NCBI GenBank assembly: GCA_012964435.1
Contig: DTTX01000026.1
Location: forward strand, 1-64,000
DNA length: 64,000 bases
Direction of reading: 5' to 3'
DNA from: Mesonia sp.
Lineage (GTDB): Bacteria; Bacteroidota; Bacteroidia; Flavobacteriales; Flavobacteriaceae
Translations under genes and position numbers: made by a program
In this document: piece by piece, positions 58,720 to 64,000 of the stretch
Layout: the number at the start of each line of letters is the position of its first letter
Position numbering within the stretch: position 1 is the first letter of the stretch
Notes under the pieces: generated by a model
Seen by the model: only the letters and a program-made list of their open reading frames with translations
Told to the model about the DNA's origin: nothing
Databases searched by the model: none

Positions 58720-60855
58720 TTAGTTTTTAATATTTGCTAATTTAGATTTTCTTTCGACCCCTTCACTTAAATCTTCTAATACGTTTACCGCTTCTTCAAC
58801 ATAAACATCTTTGCTTAAGTTCTCGTGCCAACGTGTTCTTTTTTCTTGTAAAGTCGTGTCTTGCTTAAACATCTCTTGCTCGTAAGGTAGAGATACAAAA
58901 CTTAGATCTGTTTTATAATCTGTTATCGAATCGAAACGTTTTGCTTGTTTCTCATTTTCTTCAATTTGTTTAGCATATACATTGTAATTTAACGGGTAAA
59001 CCTCTTCATTTCTTTGCTCGCTGATCCATTTTGCACTTTCATCGATCAATTGAAGTTGTTTACTTTCTGCCATACGCTTTTTACTCTTAGCTAAGGTTTT
59101 ATCAAAATCGATATAACCGTCCCACTCTTCATAATCTGCAGGTTCTATCTGGTCCCAAGGTAATGGATTTTCCATATCTTTTTCACCTATATCGATATAA
59201 CTGTAACGATCTGGAACAACCACATCACTTTTTACACCTTCTAATTGGGTTGAACCTCCATTTACTCGGTAAAACTTTTGTGTAGTCACTTTTAACGCTC
59301 CCATATCGCCAAGATCGCTATTCTTCATCCAACGGTTAAGGTCTATCACGTTCTGGACAGTTCCTTTACCGTAAGTTTGCTTACTACCAATAATAATGGC
59401 ACGTTTATAATCTTGCATAGCTGCAGCTAAAATTTCTGAAGCTGAAGCTGAAAGTTCGTTCACTAAAATCACTAACGGTCCGTCCCATAAAATATCATCA
59501 TCATCATCGGTTAAAATTTCACGTTCTCCGGTACCCGATTTAACTTGAACCACAGGACCTTCTTCTATAAACAAACCGGCAATGTCGATCACTGTGGCTA
59601 AAGAACCACCACCATTATTTCTAAGATCGATCACTAAACCATCCATATCTTGCTTTTTAAGCTCGATAATCTCTTTTTTGATATCTGAGGCTGCAGTTCT
59701 GTTTTTTGCATCTTCCATATCGAAATAAAAACGTGGTAAATTTATTAACCCGTAATTGCGATCGTTTTTATTTACCATCGCGCTTTTAGCATAGGTTTCT
59801 TCAATCTCTACAATGTCTCTTTCTAACGTAATATCTTCAACAGTACCATCAACTTTTTTAACGGTCAAGGTAACTTTTGTTCCTTTAGGACCTTTAATTA
59901 GATCGACAGCATCATCTATAGCCATACCTACAATGCTTACGGCTTCTTTTTCGTCTTCTTGCTTCACTTTCTGGATTAAATCTCCTACTTCTAATTCTTC
60001 GCTTCTCCAAGCTGGACCTCCAGAAATAATTTCAACCACTTTTATGTTATCCATTTTTTTCTGAAGCCTTGCGCCAATACCTTCTAAGCTTCCCGACATC
60101 TGAATATCAAATCGTTCTTTATCTCTTGGTGCAAAATAAAATGTATGCGGATCAAATTCTTCTACAATAGAATTCACATAAATTGTAAACCAATCTTTAC
60201 GTTCAAAATCTTCATTTAGGTCGTAAAATTCATCTAACGAACTTTTAGTAGTTTCTCTTGCTTCTTTTTCTAACTCCGCATCAGATTTTGGAGTATAATC
60301 TTCGTCATCTTTAGCTTTCGCTTCTTCTTCTTTTTTTAGATCGTAAAAAGTACTTAACGTGGTAAATTTAAGTTGCTTTCTCCAACGCTCTTTTAATTCT
60401 TTTTTAGATGAAGCAAAATCGGCTTCATCATAATCGGTATCAATTTGTTCGTCTTCATCAAAATTGAAAGGCTTCGCTAAAATCTCAGGATAATAAGCTT
60501 TTGTCTCTTCTAAACGTTGTTGAAGTTTATTATAAGTTAAATTGAAAAAATCTATTTTATAAGCTAAGATCTGATCGTCGATCTTATCTTCAAATTTTTT
60601 AAACTCTTTAATATCTTCTGCTAAGAAATAACGTTTACGAGCATCGATCCCATTTAAATAACTATCGTAAACACTTTCAGAAAAATCATCATTAATATCT
60701 TTTGGATCGTAATGACCATTACTCAACACATAAGATATTAATTCGATTAAAACTTCATCTTTATCTGAGTTTGCATCAAACTCTTTTGTGGTAAAACTAC
60801 ATGAGGCTACTGCCAGTAGTAATCCTAACAAAAAAACTTTATAATTCCTTTTCAT
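58720..60855 (-). CDS. Tail-specific carboxy-terminal protease (Tsp/Prc)
   Basis: A 711-residue periplasmic lipoprotein protease. The signal is MKRNYKVFLLGLLLAVASC; a start at 60873 or 60879 only adds a few residues. An N-terminal helical domain is followed by PDZ near 235-325 (GIGARLQKKMDNIKVVEI region), the catalytic domain with Ser in ELSASASEILA and Lys in GSKQTYGKGTVQN, and a C-terminal domain. It cleaves proteins from hydrophobic C-termini. The permease gene follows after one base. Confidence 0.94.
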   Translation of the reverse strand: MKRNYKVFLLGLLLAVASCSFTTKEFDANSDKDEVLIELISYVLSNGHYDPKDINDDFSESVYDSYLNGIDARKRYFLAEDIKEFKKFEDKIDDQILAYKIDFFNLTYNKLQQRLEETKAYYPEILAKPFNFDEDEQIDTDYDEADFASSKKELKERWRKQLKFTTLSTFYDLKKEEEAKAKDDEDYTPKSDAELEKEARETTKSSLDEFYDLNEDFERKDWFTIYVNSIVEEFDPHTFYFAPRDKERFDIQMSGSLEGIGARLQKKMDNIKVVEIISGGPAWRSEELEVGDLIQKVKQEDEKEAVSIVGMAIDDAVDLIKGPKGTKVTLTVKKVDGTVEDITLERDIVEIEETYAKSAMVNKNDRNYGLINLPRFYFDMEDAKNRTAASDIKKEIIELKKQDMDGLVIDLRNNGGGSLATVIDIAGLFIEEGPVVQVKSGTGEREILTDDDDDILWDGPLVILVNELSASASEILAAAMQDYKRAIIIGSKQTYGKGTVQNVIDLNRWMKNSDLGDMGALKVTTQKFYRVNGGSTQLEGVKSDVVVPDRYSYIDIGEKDMENPLPWDQIEPADYEEWDGYIDFDKTLAKSKKRMAESKQLQLIDESAKWISEQRNEEVYPLNYNVYAKQIEENEKQAKRFDSITDYKTDLSFVSLPYEQEMFKQDTTLQEKRTRWHENLSKDVYVEEAVNVLEDLSEGVERKSKLANIKN

Positions 60856-60978
60856 AAATCTATTTAAGTTCATTAGCAATTTCTATAATAATCTTCTTTA
60901 AAAACTGTGCCAAGCCTGTATTTATTTCAATAATTTTCTTAAACGTTTTGGCAAGACCTAAAATTAATACTTTTTTTA

Positions 60979-61016
60979 GACCTAACCTTATAAAAGATTC
61001 ATAATAAGGTTTAGGT
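60979..61016. other. Hairpin between protease and surE genes
   Basis: CCTAACCTTAT pairs imperfectly with ATAAGGTTTAGG. No T run follows on either strand, so it does not look like an intrinsic terminator. The remainder of 60880-61084 holds nothing recognised. Confidence 0.4.
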
Positions 61017-61084
61017 TGTATTATCGGTAAAGTTGAATGGCATTGCTTAAGAATTGTTTATTTTAGCGTTGAAAATCTTAAGCT

Positions 61085-61867
61085 ATGAGTAAAAAGAAAC
61101 CTTTAATCTTAGTTACCAATGATGATGGAATTACCGCTCCCGGTATTCGCCATTTAATTAATATTATGAAAGAATTGGGCGATGTGGTAGTTGTTGCTCC
61201 CGATAGCCCACAAAGCGGAATGGGTCACGCCATCACCATCAACGATAATTTATATTGCGACCCGGTGAAGTTGAAAGAAACTGAAGATCACGAAGAGTAT
61301 TCTTGCTCGGGAACGCCGGCAGATTGTGTAAAAATCGCAACACAAGAGATTCTAAAAAGAAAGCCGGACCTTTGTGTGAGCGGCATTAACCACGGCTCAA
61401 ACTCGTCGATCAACGTGATCTACTCAGGAACGATGAGTGCCGCAGTTGAAGCAGGAACAGAAGGAATACCCGCTATTGGTTTCTCGCTATTAGATTATTC
61501 ACTTTCGGCAGATTTTGAGCCGACTACTAAATTTGTAAAAGCGATCACCAAACGTGTGTTAGAAGAAGGAATGCCGACAGGTATGGTATTGAATGTAAAC
61601 TTCCCGAAACTCACCGAAAAACAAATTAAAGGGATTAAAATTTGCCGACAAGCAAAAGCGCATTGGGTAGAAGAATTTGATAAACGTACCAATCCGCAAG
61701 GTCGCGATTATTATTGGCTTACCGGTAAATTTGTTAACGAAGACGAAGGTGAAGATACCGACGAATGGGCTTTAGAAAACGGGTATGTTTCGGTCGTTCC
61801 TGTTCAATTCGATCTTACGGCTCATCATTATATTAAAGAATTAAACACCTGGAGTTTAAATGATTAA
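61085..61867 (+). CDS. surE: 5'/3'-nucleotidase SurE
   Basis: A 260-residue nucleotidase. The metal-binding NDDG is at 12-15 (LVTNDDGITAPG), and SGTPADCVKIA near 80 and HGSNSSINVIYSGTMSAA near 105 are family signatures. It removes phosphate from nucleoside monophosphates, important in stress survival. The next small gene overlaps its last 8 bases. Confidence 0.97.
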   Translation: MSKKKPLILVTNDDGITAPGIRHLINIMKELGDVVVVAPDSPQSGMGHAITINDNLYCDPVKLKETEDHEEYSCSGTPADCVKIATQEILKRKPDLCVSGINHGSNSSINVIYSGTMSAAVEAGTEGIPAIGFSLLDYSLSADFEPTTKFVKAITKRVLEEGMPTGMVLNVNFPKLTEKQIKGIKICRQAKAHWVEEFDKRTNPQGRDYYWLTGKFVNEDEGEDTDEWALENGYVSVVPVQFDLTAHHYIKELNTWSLND

Positions 61868-62141
61868 AAAAGAAATTCTTATTGGTTTACTGGTAGGTCT
61901 TTTTGCTAACTTAGCAGGAATCTATCTTTACATTACTCTTTTTTCTCCTAACGGATTAGAAGAAACGATCACAAAAGCACGTAGTGAAGGCTTTTTAGGC
62001 AGTATTATCGCTCTTGGAGCGATTGCTAATTTTTTACCGTTTTTTGTTTTCTTAAAGAAAAACCAACCCTATCGTTCTCGCGGGGTTTTAATTGCTACGC
62101 TAATTGCAGCAGTAACTATTGCTATTTTAAAATTCAGTTAA
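61860..62141 (+). CDS. Small membrane protein between surE and lpxB
   Basis: A 93-residue protein with three hydrophobic segments (near 5-27, 46-65, 73-90), no recognised motif. It overlaps surE by 8 bases and ends one base before lpxB, so all three are one transcript. I recall a similar gene at this place in other flavobacteria, which supports it being real. Confidence 0.8.
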   Translation: MIKKEILIGLLVGLFANLAGIYLYITLFSPNGLEETITKARSEGFLGSIIALGAIANFLPFFVFLKKNQPYRSRGVLIATLIAAVTIAILKFS

Positions 62142-62142
62142 G

Positions 62143-63264
62143 ATGAAATATTACCTCATCGCCGGCGAAGCTTCAGGAGATTTACATGCTTCAAATTTAA
62201 TGAAGGCTTTAAAACAAGAAGATCCACAAGCTCAGTTTAGATTTTGGGGCGGCGACCTTATGCAACAACAAGGCGGTGAATTGGTAAAACATTATCGTGA
62301 TCTTGCATTTATGGGCTTTGTTGAAGTTTTATTCAACTTAAAAACCATTCTGAAAAATATTAAGATCTGTAAAAAAGATATTGAAGCTTACCAGCCCGAT
62401 GTACTCATTTTTATCGATTATCCCGGATTTAATTTTAGAATTGCCGAGTGGGCAAAGCAAAAAGGCTATAAAACACATTATTATATTTCTCCACAAATCT
62501 GGGCGTGGAAAGAAAATCGCATCAAAGCCATTAAAAGAGATATTGATGAGATGTATGTGATTCTTCCGTTTGAAAAAGATTTTTACGAGAAAAAACACCA
62601 ATTTCCGGTTCATTTTGTAGGTCACCCGTTGCTAGATGCGATCGAAAATCGAAACGATATTTCTTTTGAAGAATTCACTAAATCTCACCAAATCTCTTCA
62701 AAACCGATTATCGCTCTACTTCCCGGCAGCAGAAAGCAAGAAATCTCGAAAATGCTAAGCACTATGTTGCAAGTGACCAAAGATTTTGAAAATTACCAAT
62801 TTGTGATTGCCGGAGCGCCAAGCCAAGATCAAGAATTTTATGAGCCATTTTTAAAGAAAAGCAACGTTTTTTTAATTATGAATAAAACCTACGACTTGTT
62901 AGGTGTTTCTTCTGCAGCCTTGGTCACTTCGGGAACAGCAACTTTAGAAACCGCTTTATTTAATGTTCCTGAAGTAGTTTGTTATAAAGGCAGTAGAATT
63001 TCTTACGAGATCGCCAAGCGCGTGATTAAGCTCGATTATATCTCTTTAGTAAATTTAATTATGGATAAAGAAGTGGTAAAAGAATTGATTCAGCATGAGT
63101 TTAATGTGAAAAATCTTAAAGCTGAACTTTCTAAAATTTTAGATCCTGATCACCGAGCACAATTATTTAGCGATTATAAAGTTTTAAAAGAGAAACTTGG
63201 CGGAAGCGGTGCCAGCAAAAACACCGCTCAACTTATTTATAAAAATTTACAAGCTGATGAATAA
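62143..63264 (+). CDS. lpxB: Lipid-A-disaccharide synthase
   Basis: A 373-residue GT19 enzyme. Signatures are AGEASGDLHASNLM near the start, FIDYPGFNFRIA near 87, and YISPQIWAWKENRI near 115. It joins UDP-diacylglucosamine and lipid X to make the lipid A disaccharide, on the inner face of the membrane. The NlpC-type gene starts inside its last 8 bases. Confidence 0.97.
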   Translation: MKYYLIAGEASGDLHASNLMKALKQEDPQAQFRFWGGDLMQQQGGELVKHYRDLAFMGFVEVLFNLKTILKNIKICKKDIEAYQPDVLIFIDYPGFNFRIAEWAKQKGYKTHYYISPQIWAWKENRIKAIKRDIDEMYVILPFEKDFYEKKHQFPVHFVGHPLLDAIENRNDISFEEFTKSHQISSKPIIALLPGSRKQEISKMLSTMLQVTKDFENYQFVIAGAPSQDQEFYEPFLKKSNVFLIMNKTYDLLGVSSAALVTSGTATLETALFNVPEVVCYKGSRISYEIAKRVIKLDYISLVNLIMDKEVVKELIQHEFNVKNLKAELSKILDPDHRAQLFSDYKVLKEKLGGSGASKNTAQLIYKNLQADE

Positions 63265-63772
63265 ACTACTTTTAGCCTTCGTACTCACTTTTACTTTAGT
63301 TTCCTGCGGAAGTAAAAAAAGAATAGCCGCCAGCTCTCCTGCCAGCGGACCTGTAAAGCAAAGTAGTTCTTACAAATACGATCCAGTACCTGTAGCTACT
63401 CGTGTTGCAGATTACGCCTTAGATTTTCAAGGTACTCGTTACAAATACGGTGGAACCACTAGAAAAGGGATGGATTGCAGCGGACTAGTTTACACTTCAT
63501 TTCTTAGCGAAAATATTCAATTACCAAGAGTTTCTAGAGATATGGCTCGGGAAGGAAGAATGCTCCACGTAAATGAAATAAATGTTGGAGATCTGGTTTT
63601 TTTTCAAACTAATAAAAGCAGAGATGTAATAAATCACGTAGGCTTGGTTGTAGAAATTGTTCCCGGAAGTGTAAATTTTATCCACTCGACCACCTCGCGT
63701 GGCGTTATTGTATCTTCACTCAACGAACGTTATTGGAACAACGCATTTGTAATGGCTAAACGGGTTTTCTAA
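63257..63772 (+). CDS. NlpC/P60 (C40) family lipoprotein
   Basis: A 171-residue lipoprotein from the ATG at 63257; the longer frame from 63197 reads through lpxB. The lipobox is LVSCGS (Cys 16). The catalytic Cys is in KGMDCSGLVY near 75, the His in INHVGLVVE near 128, and a third polar residue in FIHSTTSRGV near 145. C40 enzymes cut peptidoglycan stem peptides. It overlaps lpxB by 8 bases. Confidence 0.93.
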   Translation: MNKLLLAFVLTFTLVSCGSKKRIAASSPASGPVKQSSSYKYDPVPVATRVADYALDFQGTRYKYGGTTRKGMDCSGLVYTSFLSENIQLPRVSRDMAREGRMLHVNEINVGDLVFFQTNKSRDVINHVGLVVEIVPGSVNFIHSTTSRGVIVSSLNERYWNNAFVMAKRVF

Positions 63773-63789
63773 ATTCAGGCTTTTTTCAT

Positions 63790-63797
63790 TATCTTTA
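63790..63797 (+). promoter_or_regulatory. -7 box before the comEC-like gene
   Basis: TATCTTTA, one mismatch from TAnnTTTG, ends 7 bases before the ATG at 63805. Confidence 0.45.
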
Positions 63798-63804
63798 AAA
63801 GGTA

Positions 63805-64000
63805 ATGAAGTTAGTGAACCATCCTCTTTTATTCATTACCCCACTTTTTATTATCGGTATCGTTTTAGGATTTCAGTATTTGATTTCACTAAATGAAACC
63901 GCTATCGCGTTATGCATTTGCTTTTTTATTTTCACCGCGAGTTATTTCTACGGAAAAACTAAATTACTGCCTCAATTTTCGCACACGATAATTACCGGTT
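63805..64000 (+). CDS. ComEC/Rec2-like competence protein, 5' part only
   Basis: The frame from ATG 63805 is open to the end of the window (65 codons). It reads MKLVNHPLLFITPLFIIGIV and has two hydrophobic segments. In related genomes comEC follows lpxB and the C40 gene, and its N-terminus looks like this. The call rests on position and membrane pattern only; the diagnostic domains lie beyond the window. Confidence 0.6.
   Translation, partial: MKLVNHPLLFITPLFIIGIVLGFQYLISLNETAIALCICFFIFTASYFYGKTKLLPQFSHTIITG

Noticed and set aside
60979..61016. Intrinsic terminator upstream of surE
   Set aside because: The hairpin is imperfect and neither strand has a T run after it.
63197..63256. Longer start for the NlpC/P60 lipoprotein
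   Set aside because: It would overlap lpxB by 68 bases and hide the lipoprotein signal; ATG 63257 gives a clean signal peptide.

Overview
The window is a chromosomal stretch of an AT-rich marine-type Flavobacteriaceae bacterium (Bacteroidota), probably near Gramella, Zunongwangia or Salegentibacter. The signs are a DnaE carrying its own proofreading exonuclease, TonB receptors with a carboxypeptidase-like N-terminal domain, a type IX secretion sorting tail, lineage families (DUF58, DUF4296, DUF4271, DUF3050, DUF3098, DUF3127), lipoproteins with acidic residues after the lipid Cys, and -7 promoter boxes of the form TAnnTTTG in place of sigma70 boxes. No prophage, CRISPR array, insertion sequence or rRNA operon is visible.

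Layout. 1-1765: repeat-filled intergenic DNA with one tRNA-Asp. 1766-8389 (minus): DUF58, trxA, a second repeat-filled gap, dnaE. 8625-12906: lipoprotein, then rpsP-rimM-trmN6 and an acyl-CoA dehydrogenase. 12980-15736: a small Cys/Lys-rich protein, DUF3050, and two proteins possibly linked to metals. 15822-20461 (minus): ferredoxin and its reductase, NifU and Mrp (Fe-S assembly), an alkyltransferase-like protein, LysE, TrmB. 20530-30173: a glycosyltransferase, then a PhoR/PhoB-like two-component system facing a TonB receptor, a duplicated beta-helix lipoprotein and a T9SS-secreted protein. 30254-42878: housekeeping (LuxE-like, tyrS, epimerase, pyrC, GT2, DUF4271-hemD, pckA, saccharopine dehydrogenase, zinc peptidase). 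42879-43723: the densest patch of palindromic repeats. 43724-48000 (minus): a broken alanine dehydrogenase and leuS. 48141-57561: ftsX, a toxin-antitoxin pair, DUF3098-uppP, truB, repair and tRNA-linked genes, a histidine kinase. 57597-64000: ABC permease, tail-specific protease, then surE-lpxB-NlpC-comEC (truncated by the window end).

Most notable. (1) Alanine dehydrogenase is split by a 34-bp insertion that is an exact inverted copy of a segment of the same gene about 430 bp away. (2) The promoter of the TonB receptor beside phoBR holds TAACA repeats in an 11-bp register, like a Pho box. This suggests a phosphate-starvation outer-membrane system (TonB receptor, surface beta-helix lipoprotein, secreted lamin-tail plus OB-fold protein); it is the best candidate here for an undescribed system. 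(3) Intergenic repeat families show covarying stems, exchanged hairpin cores and an inverted loop between copies, so hairpin shape rather than sequence seems to be kept. (4) Smaller leads are a LeuRS insertion, a Mrp without its usual CxxC, a dihydroorotase with Gln for the first metal His, two unlisted mini-proteins, and promoters almost touching start codons. All functional calls rest on motif recognition by eye; no database search or alignment was run.
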